DNA of 64,000 bases. Origin: Mycolicibacterium lacusdiani (GTDB taxonomy: Bacteria; Actinomycetota; Actinomycetes; Mycobacteriales; Mycobacteriaceae). Below are positions 42,002 through 50,400 of the stretch, piece after piece. A program made the position numbers and the translations under genes. The notes under the pieces were generated by a model, which saw only the letters and a list, made by a program, of their open reading frames with translations, was not told the DNA's origin and searched no databases. Numbering within the stretch: position 1 is the first letter of the stretch; each line of letters opens with the position of its first letter. The stretch covers positions 62,001-126,000 of the forward strand of contig NZ_JAKCFC010000006.1 in assembly GCF_021916785.1 (NCBI RefSeq). The letters are read 5' to 3'.

Positions 42002-42894
42002 GACGCGCCGGGAGCCTCACCCGGCTCGTCGCCGACCGCGACGGGTACGCGCACGGCGTTGCCCCACTCGGTCCATGAACCGTCGTAATTGCGCACGTTC
42101 GGCAGTCCGAGCAGGTGGGTCAGCACGAACCAGGTGTGGCTGGAGCGCTCCCCGATGCGGCAGTAGACCACCGTGTCGTCCTCGGGGGAGAGGAAGCCGT
42201 ACAGCTCTTGGAGTTCGGCGCGCGTGCGGAACCGGCCGCTGTCGTCGGCGGCCTTGGCCCACGGGATCGACCGCGCCGTCGGGATGTGCCCGCCGCGCAG
42301 CGCGCCCTCCTCGGGGTAGTCCGGCATGTGCGTGCGTTCACCGGTGTACTCCAGCGGCGACCGCACGTCGATGAGCGGCTGCGTGCCCAGCGCACCGAGC
42401 ACGTCCTCCTTGAAGGCGCGGATCGGCGCGTCCTCGCGCTCGACGACGGGATAGCCGGTCGTCTGCTTGGACGGCACGTCGAGAGTGGTGTCGCGGCCGT
42501 TGGACACCCACATGTCGCGGCCGCCGTCGAGCAGCCGAACGTCGGGGTGGCCGAAGAGGGTGAACACCCACAGGGCGTAGGCCGCCCACCAGTTGCTCTT
42601 GTCCCCATAGATGACGACTGTGTCGTCGCGGCTGATGCCCTTGCGGTTCATCAGGTCGGCGAACTGTGCGCCGTCGATGTAGTCGCGGACGTTCGGATCG
42701 TTGAGGTCGACGTGCCAGTCGATCTTCACCGCACCGGGGATGTGGCCGGTGTCGTAGAGGAGGACGTCCTCGTCGGACTCCACGATGGCGAGGCCCGGAC
42801 GGCCGAGGTTGCCGGCCAGCCAGTCGGCGGTGACCAAGCGCTCCGGGTGCGCGTACTCGGCAAGGGACGGATGCGGGTCTGCAGGCAGTGGCAC
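41998..42894 (-). CDS. sseA: Thiosulfate/3-mercaptopyruvate sulfurtransferase SseA
   Basis: 298 residues from GTG 42894. Two rhodanese domains: an inactive N-terminal one (DTGHIPGAVKIDWHVDLND, VVIYGDKSNWWAAY without cysteine) and an active C-terminal one with CRIGERS, the six-residue active loop. Transfers sulfane sulfur, probably to SufE, which is cotranslated. Conserved mycobacterial locus with accA3. The region upstream (42895-42994) is the start of an insertion relative to M. tuberculosis. Confidence 0.95.
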   Translation of the reverse strand: MPLPADPHPSLAEYAHPERLVTADWLAGNLGRPGLAIVESDEDVLLYDTGHIPGAVKIDWHVDLNDPNVRDYIDGAQFADLMNRKGISRDDTVVIYGDKSNWWAAYALWVFTLFGHPDVRLLDGGRDMWVSNGRDTTLDVPSKQTTGYPVVEREDAPIRAFKEDVLGALGTQPLIDVRSPLEYTGERTHMPDYPEEGALRGGHIPTARSIPWAKAADDSGRFRTRAELQELYGFLSPEDDTVVYCRIGERSSHTWFVLTHLLGLPNVRNYDGSWTEWGNAVRVPVAVGDEPGEAPGAS

Positions 42895-42994
42895 AGTGCG
42901 AGCCTACCCACCTGGAAATGCGGACACGACACATCGGGATCAGACTCGACGTGGAGTTGGCGGCACCATACCCACTGCTGTAAGAATCTCAGGA

Positions 42995-44353
42995 ATGAGC
43001 GCTTTGCCAGCAAAGTTTGACGTCGGGATCGTCGGCCTCGGCTACGTCGGTCTCACCTTGGCCACGGTGCTCGCAGAAGCGGGTAACTCGGTCATCGGCG
43101 TGGAGAAACGGTCCGAGATCGTCGACATGACGAACTCCGGAATTCCGCATTTCACCGAAACGGGCCTTCCCGATGCCCTTTCCGGGGTCACCAAGTCGAA
43201 GAAACTGGTCGCCGCCGAACGGTTCGACGACGGCTTCAGCTGTGACGTCTACATCATCACCGTGGGCACGCCGCTGTCGCCCGAGGGCGTTGCCCGAGTG
43301 GACATGATCGAGGCCGCAGCCCGCGACATCGCCTCCAACATGCAGGATGGGGCCCTGGTCATCCTGCGCTCGACGGTCAAGATCGGGACGACGCGCGACG
43401 TCGTGTCACCGATCCTGGCGGCCAGCGGCAAGACGTTCGACATCGCCATGTGCCCCGAGCGCACCCTCGAGGGCAAGGCATTGCAGGAATTGCGCGAGCT
43501 ACCGCAAATCGTGGGCGCCGACGATCAGGCGACTGCCGACCGCGCCGCAGCGGTCTTCCGCAAACTCACCAATTCGATCGTTCTCGTTTCCAGCATCGAA
43601 ACCGCCGAGATCGCAAAACTGGTCAGCAATACGTTCCGCGACGTCCAGTTCGCATTTGCCAATGAGGTCGCCCGAGTGTGCGACGCGTTCGGCGTCAGCG
43701 CACACGAGGTCATTTCGTCGGGCAAGCTCGGCTACGACCGGACGAACATTCCGCTACCCGGACTCGTCGGCGGCCCGTGCCTCGAGAAGGACCCGCACAT
43801 CCTGATGGAGAGCGCGCGCAGCCGCGGCATCGAGCTGGAGATCACCTCGGCGGGCCGCGTGGTCAATGAGCGCCAGCCCGAGGAGACCGTCGCGTTCATC
43901 AGCAGCGAGATCAAGCGCCGCGAGCTGCCCAGCCCGCTCAAGATCAACCTGGTCGGCATGGCGTTCAAGGGTCTGCCGGAGACCAGCGACCTGCGCGGCT
44001 CGATGTCGATCAAGGTGCTCGACGCCCTGAAGAAGGCCCACCCCGAGGCCGAGATCGGCGTCTACGACCCGGTGACCCCGCAGGAGCTGCTGGCCAGCGA
44101 GTTCCCCGACGAACGCAACTTCAGTCGGCTCGGTGACGCGGTGAGTGGAGCGTCGGTCGTCGTGATCGGCAACAACCACCCGTCGCTCAAGACCATCTCG
44201 CCGCGCGCCATGAAGGAGTTCATGAACCCCGAGGGCTTCGTCTTCGACTACTGGAACCACTTCAGCCACCTGCCGCCGTCGGAGCTGGGTGACTCCTACT
44301 TCGCGGTCGGAAAGTCGGGCGCCGTGGGTGCCGCGGAGCCGTTCCGTGGGTAA
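42995..44353 (+). CDS. UDP-N-acetylmannosamine dehydrogenase-like nucleotide-sugar dehydrogenase
   Basis: 452 residues from ATG 42995 (AGGA just upstream). UDP-glucose/GDP-mannose dehydrogenase family: NAD motif VGIVGLGYVGLTLATVLAEAG, IITVGTPLS, EIAKLVSNTFRDVQFAFANEVAR, the catalytic cysteine in GGPCLEKDPHIL and GMAFKGLPETSDLRGS. Oxidises a nucleotide sugar at C6 to a uronate; closest in style to WecC. It overlaps by eight bases an epimerase gene, forming a sugar-modification pair that probably serves the exopolysaccharide locus downstream. Confidence 0.9.
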   Translation: MSALPAKFDVGIVGLGYVGLTLATVLAEAGNSVIGVEKRSEIVDMTNSGIPHFTETGLPDALSGVTKSKKLVAAERFDDGFSCDVYIITVGTPLSPEGVARVDMIEAAARDIASNMQDGALVILRSTVKIGTTRDVVSPILAASGKTFDIAMCPERTLEGKALQELRELPQIVGADDQATADRAAAVFRKLTNSIVLVSSIETAEIAKLVSNTFRDVQFAFANEVARVCDAFGVSAHEVISSGKLGYDRTNIPLPGLVGGPCLEKDPHILMESARSRGIELEITSAGRVVNERQPEETVAFISSEIKRRELPSPLKINLVGMAFKGLPETSDLRGSMSIKVLDALKKAHPEAEIGVYDPVTPQELLASEFPDERNFSRLGDAVSGASVVVIGNNHPSLKTISPRAMKEFMNPEGFVFDYWNHFSHLPPSELGDSYFAVGKSGAVGAAEPFRG

Positions 44354-45335
44354 GCGCGTCGTCGTCACCGGGGGCGGTGGCTTCATCGGCGCGTACCTCG
44401 TCAAGCGTCTGGTGCACGACGGCTGGGACGTCGTGGTGGTGGACAACATGGTGCGCGGCGATGCCAGCCGCTTCGCCGAGGTCGCCGACGACGTCGAGCT
44501 GCACACCTGCGACGTGCGCGATCAGGCAGCGCTGGAGAAGGCGTTCGCCGGCGCCGAGGTCGTCATGCACCTCGCGGCGATCAACGGCACCGAGAACTTC
44601 TACACCCAACCCGAACTCGTCCTCGAGGTCGGCATGCTCGGGGCGATGGCCGTCGCGAACGCCGGCCGCGCCGTGGGCGTGCCCGACCTGGTGTTCGCGT
44701 CGACCGCCGAGGTCTACCAGACACCTGCGGTCATCCCGACGCCTGAGACCATTCCGCTGATGCTGCCCGACAGCCTCAACCCCCGGTACTCCTACGGCGG
44801 CGGGAAGATCGTCAGCGAGTTGATCGCCTTCAACTACGGCCGCGAGCACTACCGGCAGGTGCAGGTATTCCGGCCGCACAACGTCTTTGGACCGAACATG
44901 GGCTGGAAGCACGTCGAGCCGCAGTTCATCATGCGTGCCCTCGCGGCCCAGGACGCCCACCCAGAAGGCAAGGCGCCGTTCGACATTCAGGGGGACGGCA
45001 GCGAAACGCGTTCGTTCTGCTACGTCGACGACGTCGTCGAGGGCATCCTCACGATGTACGACAAGGGCGGACACCGCGAGATCTACCACATCGGTAGCGA
45101 CGAGGAGGTCTCGATCCGGGACCTCGCGCACCGCATCGGGACGATCGTCGGCGTCGACCTGGACATCCGCCCGGGCCCCATCCAGTACGGCGGCACCCCG
45201 CGGCGCTGCGCCGACATCACGAAGATGCACGGCCTTGGCTGGTCCCCGGTGACCAACCTCGACGAAGGGCTCGAGCGCACGGTGGCTTGGTACCGCGAGC
45301 ACCGGAACGACAAGCCCGCCAACGACTTGATGTAG
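44346..45335 (+). CDS. NAD-dependent sugar epimerase/dehydratase
   Basis: 329 residues from GTG 44346. Extended SDR: VVVTGGGGFIGAYLVKRL, HLAAINGTENFY, STAEVYQ, catalytic YSYGGGK (Y-x3-K with glycine-rich insertion), RPHNVFGPNMGWKHVEPQFI and GSETRSFCYVDDVVEGI. Likely a UDP-glucose/GlcNAc epimerase or dehydratase. Follows the nucleotide-sugar dehydrogenase; a 64-bp hairpin starts 11 bases after its stop. Confidence 0.9.
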   Translation: MGKRVVVTGGGGFIGAYLVKRLVHDGWDVVVVDNMVRGDASRFAEVADDVELHTCDVRDQAALEKAFAGAEVVMHLAAINGTENFYTQPELVLEVGMLGAMAVANAGRAVGVPDLVFASTAEVYQTPAVIPTPETIPLMLPDSLNPRYSYGGGKIVSELIAFNYGREHYRQVQVFRPHNVFGPNMGWKHVEPQFIMRALAAQDAHPEGKAPFDIQGDGSETRSFCYVDDVVEGILTMYDKGGHREIYHIGSDEEVSIRDLAHRIGTIVGVDLDIRPGPIQYGGTPRRCADITKMHGLGWSPVTNLDEGLERTVAWYREHRNDKPANDLM

Positions 45336-45345
45336 CCCGCTTGGC

Positions 45346-45409
45346 CCGCGAGCAGACACCAACTCGCACTCGAGTGGCCTCGTGCGTGCGAGTTGGCGTC
45401 TGCTCGCGG
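45346..45409. repeat. 64-bp palindromic repeat, copy 1 (left of AbiEi gene)
   Basis: Begins CCGCGAGCAGACACC and ends GGCGTCTGCTCGCGG; arms of 24 bases pair with one mismatch around a 16-base loop. It is 59/64 identical to the copy at 46368-46431 in the same orientation. It follows the stop of the epimerase gene and precedes the AbiEi gene. Confidence 0.95.
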
Positions 45410-45417
45410 TAGGGCAG

Positions 45418-45426
45418 TTATCCACA
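45418..45426 (+). other. Perfect DnaA-box-like 9-mer
   Basis: TTATCCACA is the classical DnaA box. It lies 8 bases after hairpin copy 1 and 53 bp before the AbiEi start. Only one copy is present, so no replication origin is proposed; it may be chance or a regulatory DnaA site. Confidence 0.3.
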
Positions 45427-45478
45427 GGCCGGCACGAAGGGTCTGGCCGACTGCACTGCCGTTGCGCAGGATTCGGGC

Positions 45479-46366
45479 ATGCACTCGACTGCGTGCGACG
45501 TCATCGGCCGATTCGGCGGCATCGCGACCACGGCGCAACTGCTCACCGTGATGACGCGGCAGCAACTCGACGTGCAGGTGCGCAACGGCGGCCTGGTGAA
45601 GGTGTGGAAGGGCGTCTACGCCGCTCGAACACCTGACCTCGCCGGCAGGTTGGATGCGCTCGATCTGTTCGTCGGTCGGCCGGTCGTCGCGTGCATGGGC
45701 ACGGCGGCGGCGCTCTACGGTTTCGACTTCGAGAACACCACCGGCGTCCACGTCCTCGACCCCGGTATTCGACTGCGGTCGAAGGTCGGCCTCACCGTGC
45801 ACCAGCGCACGGGTGCCCCGCTGCGGCGCGTTGCGGGCAGGCTGGCGACGTCGCCCGCGTGGACCGCTGTCGAAGTGGCCCGGCAGCTGCCAAGGCCCCG
45901 GGCATTGGCGGTTCTGGACGGGGCCTTGGCATCCGGGTCGTGTACCCACGACGACCTCGAGCGCGCCGTCTGGGAACAGGTGGGGCGACGCGGGATCGTG
46001 CAGGTACGTGACCTGCTGCCGTTCGCCGACGGGCGAGCGGAGTCGGCGATGGAGAGCGAAGCACGCCTGGTGTTCATCGACTACGACCTGCCGATACCCG
46101 AATTGCAGTTCGAGATCCGCGGTCCCCGCGGTGAGCTCTGGCGCGTGGACTTCGCCTGGCCGGAGCAGCACGTCGTCGCCGAGTACGAGAGCGTCGCCTG
46201 GCACGCCGGCCGCGCAGAGATGCTTCGCGACAAGAGGCGTTCGGCAGGCATCCAGGAGATGGACTGGACCTACGTTCCGATCGTCGTCGACGACGTGCGA
46301 GTCGAGCCATGGCGCTTGGCCGACCGGGTCAGCCATCATCTCGCGCGTCCCGCACGGGCCAGTTGA
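45479..46366 (+). CDS. AbiEi-like antitoxin-domain protein with DUF559/Vsr-type nuclease-fold C-terminus
   Basis: 295 residues from ATG 45479. Residues 1-60 form the winged-helix AbiEi N-terminal domain (IGRFGGIATTAQLLTVMTRQQLDVQVRNGGLVKVWKGVYA). The C-terminal third (SEARLVFIDYDLPIPELQFEI, WRVDFAWPEQHVVAEYES, WH) has the DUF559 PD-(D/E)XK-like pattern. No AbiEii toxin gene is adjacent, so it is not a normal type IV pair. Stand-alone proteins of this kind are multicopy in actinobacteria with unknown role. The gene is bracketed by two nearly identical 64-bp hairpins, the second starting one base after the stop. It sits within otherwise conserved synteny. Confidence 0.8.
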   Translation: MHSTACDVIGRFGGIATTAQLLTVMTRQQLDVQVRNGGLVKVWKGVYAARTPDLAGRLDALDLFVGRPVVACMGTAAALYGFDFENTTGVHVLDPGIRLRSKVGLTVHQRTGAPLRRVAGRLATSPAWTAVEVARQLPRPRALAVLDGALASGSCTHDDLERAVWEQVGRRGIVQVRDLLPFADGRAESAMESEARLVFIDYDLPIPELQFEIRGPRGELWRVDFAWPEQHVVAEYESVAWHAGRAEMLRDKRRSAGIQEMDWTYVPIVVDDVRVEPWRLADRVSHHLARPARAS

Positions 46367-46367
46367 C

Positions 46368-46431
46368 CCGCGAGCAGACACCAACTCGCACTGGAATGGC
46401 CTCTGGCGTGCGAGTTGGTGTCTGCTCGCGG
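46368..46431. repeat. 64-bp palindromic repeat, copy 2 (right of AbiEi gene)
   Basis: Same orientation as copy 1. The 24-base arms pair perfectly around the loop TGGAATGGCCTCTGGC. Five of 64 positions differ from copy 1: four in the loop region and one in an arm. It may also end both the AbiEi transcript and the convergent maf transcript. Confidence 0.95.
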
Positions 46432-46441
46432 TGGGAAGTCG

Positions 46442-47074
46442 CTAGTTGTCCCGCCAGAGGTCGGCGATCGTGAGGCCCACGCGGTCGAACAGGCGCCGGG
46501 TGAGCGGCAGGCCGATGCCGATCACCGCGGACGGGTCACCGTCGACGCCCTCGACGAACCAGCCGCCGAGACCGTCGAGCGTGAAGCCGCCCGCGACCGC
46601 GACGGGTTCACCGCTACGGACGTAGGCGGCCAGATCGTCTGCCGAGGGGTTGCCGAAGTGCACGGTCGTCACCGTGTGATCGGCGGCCTGCCCATCGATC
46701 ACGTCGTCGCGCAGGCGAATCACGCTGTGACCGGTATAGAGCTGGCCCGACCGCCCGGCCATCGCTCGCCAACCTTCGATGGCCGCCGACTCGGTCGCGG
46801 GCTTGCCCCAGAGTTCGCCGTCGCGGAAGAGCATCGAATCGCAGCCGATCACCACGCAGTCCGCCGCGACCGACGGGTCCACGACCGCCGCGACGGCCTC
46901 TGCCTTCGCGATCGCCAGCGCGGTGGTGACGGCGGCGGGTGTCGAATCGGTTGGCAGCGCGGCCATCACCGCGTCCTCGTCCACACCTGAGACGACCACC
47001 AGGGGATCGATGCCCGCACTGCGCAGCACCTTGCGCCGGCCGGAGGAGGCCGACCCCAGCACGACCCGCGTCAT
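46442..47074 (-). CDS. maf: Maf-family nucleoside triphosphate pyrophosphatase
   Basis: 210 residues from ATG 47074. Landmarks: VVLGSASSGRRKVLRSAGI, the acidic ESxxR-like substrate region replaced by SGVDEDAV, then IGCDSMLF, WGKPAT and TLDGLGGWFVEGVDGDPSAVIGIGLPLTRRL. House-cleaning pyrophosphatase acting on non-canonical or excess NTPs; linked to septum arrest in other bacteria. Conserved neighbour of accD5-accE5 (Rv3282) with an ATGA overlap to accE5. Confidence 0.93.
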   Translation of the reverse strand: MTRVVLGSASSGRRKVLRSAGIDPLVVVSGVDEDAVMAALPTDSTPAAVTTALAIAKAEAVAAVVDPSVAADCVVIGCDSMLFRDGELWGKPATESAAIEGWRAMAGRSGQLYTGHSVIRLRDDVIDGQAADHTVTTVHFGNPSADDLAAYVRSGEPVAVAGGFTLDGLGGWFVEGVDGDPSAVIGIGLPLTRRLFDRVGLTIADLWRDN

Positions 47075-47361
47075 CGACGCAGGTGCAAGCGCTCCACCAA
47101 GGTGACCTTCTGCCAGCTGAAGATCGAGTAGCGCAGCCGGTCGACCGGATGGCCCCACAGGTCCCGCTCGTGGGCCTCGAGGTCGGCGGACGTCACGCCG
47201 TTCGACGCGCCGGCAAGCACGGCCACCAGTGCCGCGACCTCGTCGTCGGTGGGCTGACCCTTGAGGACCTGGATCACGGGTTCGCTTGCGGCGGAGTGCT
47301 GTTCGGGGGCACTCGCGTCGGTCACTGGAGCCTCGTCGGTCACGGAACTCTCCTCGGTCAC
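47071..47361 (-). CDS. accE5: Acyl-CoA carboxylase epsilon subunit AccE5
   Basis: 96 residues from GTG 47361. The N-terminal 28 residues are low-complexity and acidic; the C-terminal part (VIQVLKGQPTDDEVAALVAVLAGASNG ... LWGHPVDRLRY) is the AccE core that bridges AccA3 and AccD5. GGTCAC repeats around the start (47320-47385) offer several GTG codons, but only this one leads into the frame with a nearby AGGAG-like sequence. Lies between accD5 and maf in the known order. Confidence 0.88.
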   Translation of the reverse strand: MTEESSVTDEAPVTDASAPEQHSAASEPVIQVLKGQPTDDEVAALVAVLAGASNGVTSADLEAHERDLWGHPVDRLRYSIFSWQKVTLVERLHLRR

Positions 47362-47401
47362 TGAGTCTGCTCGGTCACAGCGGCTGAATCGTTCGCTCCG
47401 C

Positions 47402-49039
47402 TCACAGCGGAATGTTGCCGTGCTTCTTCGGCGGAATCTGGCTGATCTTGCGCTCCAGCAGCCGCAGCGAAGTGGCGACGTAACCGCGGGTGTGCGACGG
47501 CGGGATCACGGCGTCCACGTAGCCGCGCTCGGCGGCGATGTACGGGTTCACCAGCGTGTCCTCGTACTCCTGCTGCAGCTGCAGACGGAGCGCGTCGACG
47601 TCCTGACCCTCGGCCGCGGCCTGCTTGAGCTGCTGGCGGTAGACGAAGCCGACCGCACCCGAGGCGCCCATGACGGCGATCTGCGCCGACGGCCAGGCGA
47701 CGACCACGTCGGCGCCCATGTCCTTGGACCCCATGACGCAGTACGCGCCGCCATAGGCCTTGCGGGTGATGACGGTGACCTTCGCGACGGTGGCCTCGCC
47801 GTAGGCGTACAGCAGCTTGGCTCCGCGGCGGATGATGCCGTTGAACTCCTGGTCGGTGCCCGGCAGGAACCCCGGCACGTCGACGAGCAGGACGATCGGG
47901 ATGTTGAAGCAGTCACACGTGCGGATGAACCGCGCGGCCTTCTCGGAGGCGTTGATGTCCAGGCAGCCAGCGAACTGCGTCGGCTGGTTGGCGACGATGC
48001 CCACCGGGCGACCGTCGACGCGGCCGAAGCCGACGATGATGTTCTGCGCGTAGCCCTCCTGCACCTCGAGGAACTCGTCGTCGTCGAGGATGCGCGAGAT
48101 GACCTCGTGCATGTCGTACGGCTGGTTCGGCGAGTCGGGGATCAGCGTGTCGAGTTCGAGGTCCTCTTCGTTGAGGTTGTCCTCGATGGCGCCCGGGTGC
48201 GGCGGTGCGGGGTAGCGCGGCGCATCGGCGTAGTTGTTGCTGGGCAGGTAGGAGAGCAGGTCCCGGACGTAGTCGAAGGCGTCCTGCTCGCCCGAGGCGA
48301 CGTAGTGCGCCGTTCCCGACTTCGCCATGTGGGTGTGCGCGCCACCCAGCTCCTCCATCGTGACGTCCTCGCCGGTGACGGTCTTGATGACGTCGGGCCC
48401 GGTGATGAACATCTGGCTGGTCTGGTCGACCATGATCACGAAGTCGGTCAGCGCGGGGGAGTAGACGTGGCCACCGGCCGCGGCGCCCATGATCAGCGAG
48501 ATCTGCGGCACGACGCCCGAGGCGAGGATGTTGTTGCGGAAGATCTGGCTGTACAGGCCGAGCGAGACCACGCCCTCCTGGATGCGTGCGCCTGCTCCGT
48601 CGTTGATGCCGATCAGCGGGCGGCCGGTCTTGATGGCCAGTTGCTGCACCTTGACGATCTTCTCGCCGTAGACCTCGCCGAGGCTGCCGCCGAAGACCGT
48701 GGCGTCCTGGCTGAAGATGCAGACGTCGCGGCCGTCGATGGTGCCGTAGCCGGTGACGACGCCGTCGCCGACCGGACGGTTCTGCTGCAGGCCGAAGTTG
48801 GTGCTGCGGTGCCGTGCCAGCGCGTCGAGTTCGACGAACGAACCCTCGTCGAGCAGGGCGAGGATGCGCTCACGCGCGGTGAGCTTGCCCTTTGCGTGCG
48901 TCTTCTCGACGGCTGTCTCGCCGACCGGGTGCAGCGCCTCTTCGGCGCGCTTGCGCAGGTCGGCCAGCTTGCCCGCGGTGGTGTGGATGTCGATCTCGTG
49001 GCTTTCGGCCGGCTGAGAAGTCCCCGCAACGCTCGTCAT
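47402..49039 (-). CDS. accD5: Propionyl/acyl-CoA carboxylase beta subunit AccD5
   Basis: 545 residues from ATG 49039. Carboxyltransferase with the two oxyanion-hole crotonase-like halves: GRPLIGINDGAGARIQEGV and MGAAAGGHVYSPALTDF in the N-half; LVDVPGFLPGTDQE and KAYGGAYCVMGSKDMGADVVVAWPSAQIAVMG in the C-half. Forms methylmalonyl-CoA from propionyl-CoA for branched lipids, together with AccA3 and AccE5. The 206-bp region upstream (49040-49245) separates it from the divergent polysaccharide operon and shows no clear motif. Confidence 0.97.
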   Translation of the reverse strand: MTSVAGTSQPAESHEIDIHTTAGKLADLRKRAEEALHPVGETAVEKTHAKGKLTARERILALLDEGSFVELDALARHRSTNFGLQQNRPVGDGVVTGYGTIDGRDVCIFSQDATVFGGSLGEVYGEKIVKVQQLAIKTGRPLIGINDGAGARIQEGVVSLGLYSQIFRNNILASGVVPQISLIMGAAAGGHVYSPALTDFVIMVDQTSQMFITGPDVIKTVTGEDVTMEELGGAHTHMAKSGTAHYVASGEQDAFDYVRDLLSYLPSNNYADAPRYPAPPHPGAIEDNLNEEDLELDTLIPDSPNQPYDMHEVISRILDDDEFLEVQEGYAQNIIVGFGRVDGRPVGIVANQPTQFAGCLDINASEKAARFIRTCDCFNIPIVLLVDVPGFLPGTDQEFNGIIRRGAKLLYAYGEATVAKVTVITRKAYGGAYCVMGSKDMGADVVVAWPSAQIAVMGASGAVGFVYRQQLKQAAAEGQDVDALRLQLQQEYEDTLVNPYIAAERGYVDAVIPPSHTRGYVATSLRLLERKISQIPPKKHGNIPL

Positions 49040-49245
49040 GACTAGGGATGCTATCGACTGGCTCCGGCGATGACTCAATCGGCTGCAACCGCACGCCGCT
49101 GGCGACGCACCGATCCCACCTGCGAGAGTTTGCCGGGAGTTGTCGTCAACCCCTTTTTGCTGTTTCATGTATCCAGCATTCGGCGCGCCTGGACGGACAC
49201 GCCGTGACGCCTACAGAAACAAAGACATTCGGAAGGAACTCCGCC

Positions 49246-50400
49246 GTGCGTCAAGACCGTGCTTCCCGCGGCTCTGACGCACCTCGCGTGGCGATTGCGC
49301 ACGATTATCTGACGCAGCGCGGTGGTGCCGAGAAGGTCGTGCTATCGATGAGCCGCGCCTTTCCGGATGCGCCGATTTACACGTTGCTGTACGACCCCGC
49401 GAACACTTATCCGGAATTCGCTGAGCGCGACATTCGCGTATCCCGCATCAACGGAATCGGGCTCTTCCGCAAGTACCACCGCGCAGCGCTGCCGATCCTG
49501 CCGCTGGCCGCGAACTCGATCAAGATCGACGCCGACGTGGTCGTGACCAGTTCCAGCGGGTGGGCGCACGGGTTCCAGACCACCGGCCGCAAGCTCGTGC
49601 ACTGCCACTCGCCGGCACGCTGGCTGTACTTCCAGGACAAGTACCTCGGCGACGACGCGGGACTGGCAAAGCGCGCCGCGTTGGCCGCCACGTCGGGATA
49701 CCTGCGAGCCTGGGATCGTCGCGCCGCCGCATCGTGCGACCGCTACCTTGCGGTCTCGACCGTGATTCAGCAGCGCATCGCCGACGCCTACGGAATCTCC
49801 GCCGACGTGCTGCCGTCGCCGGTCGCGATGACGCGATCCAGCGCCACCGAGCCGGTACCAGAACTCCTCGACTGGCTGGGCGGTCAGGATCCCGACGAGG
49901 CCTTCTACCTCTGCGTCTCGCGTCTGCTGCCCTACAAGAACGTCGACGCGGTGGTCGGGGCATTCGCGGGTCGACCCCAACGCCTCGTCGTGGTCGGACG
50001 CGGTCCGGACGCCGAACGCATCGCGGCGACGAAGACGCCGAACGTGCTGATGCTGTCGGATCTGACCGATGCGCAGATGTCCTGGCTCTACCAGCACAGC
50101 CGCGCGTTGGTCGCCGCGAGCTACGAGGACTTCGGCCTGACGCCCATCGAGGCGGGGGTCTGGGGCAGGCCCAGTGTCGTGCTGCGGTGGGGCGGCTTCC
50201 TCGACACCGTGGCCGAGGGCATCACCGGCGTCTACTTCGACAGTCCGGAGTCCGCATCGATCTCCGAGGCACTCGATCGGTTCGAGAACTCGTCGTTCGA
50301 CCCGGACAAGGTCAAGCTCCACGTCGAGCAGTTCACCGAGGAGCGCTACTCGGCGGCACTGCACGCGGCGGTAGACGAGCTGGCGGCCCGTCCCTCATGA
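49246..50400 (+). CDS. Glycosyltransferase, GT4 type (WcaC/ExpE-like)
   Basis: 384 residues from GTG 49246, preferred because GGAAGGAAC precedes it; a GTG at 49204 is also in frame. GT-B fold: N-terminal VAIAHDYLTQRGGAEKVVLSM, HCHSPARWLYFQDKYL, C-terminal LCVSRLLPYKNVDAVVGAF, VVVGRGPDA and ASYEDFGLTPIEAG (the E-x7-E sugar-nucleotide site). Cytoplasmic membrane-associated sugar transfer. First gene of the plus-strand exopolysaccharide operon; the TGA overlaps the next ATG. Confidence 0.9.
   Translation: MRQDRASRGSDAPRVAIAHDYLTQRGGAEKVVLSMSRAFPDAPIYTLLYDPANTYPEFAERDIRVSRINGIGLFRKYHRAALPILPLAANSIKIDADVVVTSSSGWAHGFQTTGRKLVHCHSPARWLYFQDKYLGDDAGLAKRAALAATSGYLRAWDRRAAASCDRYLAVSTVIQQRIADAYGISADVLPSPVAMTRSSATEPVPELLDWLGGQDPDEAFYLCVSRLLPYKNVDAVVGAFAGRPQRLVVVGRGPDAERIAATKTPNVLMLSDLTDAQMSWLYQHSRALVAASYEDFGLTPIEAGVWGRPSVVLRWGGFLDTVAEGITGVYFDSPESASISEALDRFENSSFDPDKVKLHVEQFTEERYSAALHAAVDELAARPS

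Noticed and set aside
45418..45426. Replication or integrative-element origin at the DnaA-box-like 9-mer
   Set aside because: Only one box, no AT-rich unwinding region, no replication or integrase gene nearby.
45479..46366. Complete type IV toxin-antitoxin pair
   Set aside because: Only the AbiEi-like gene is present; the neighbours are a sugar epimerase and maf, not an AbiEii nucleotidyltransferase.
45346..46431. Transposon or insertion sequence with inverted terminal repeats
   Set aside because: The flanking copies are in direct orientation and each is itself a palindrome; there is no transposase and no target-site duplication was found, so only a hairpin-flanked gene is reported.
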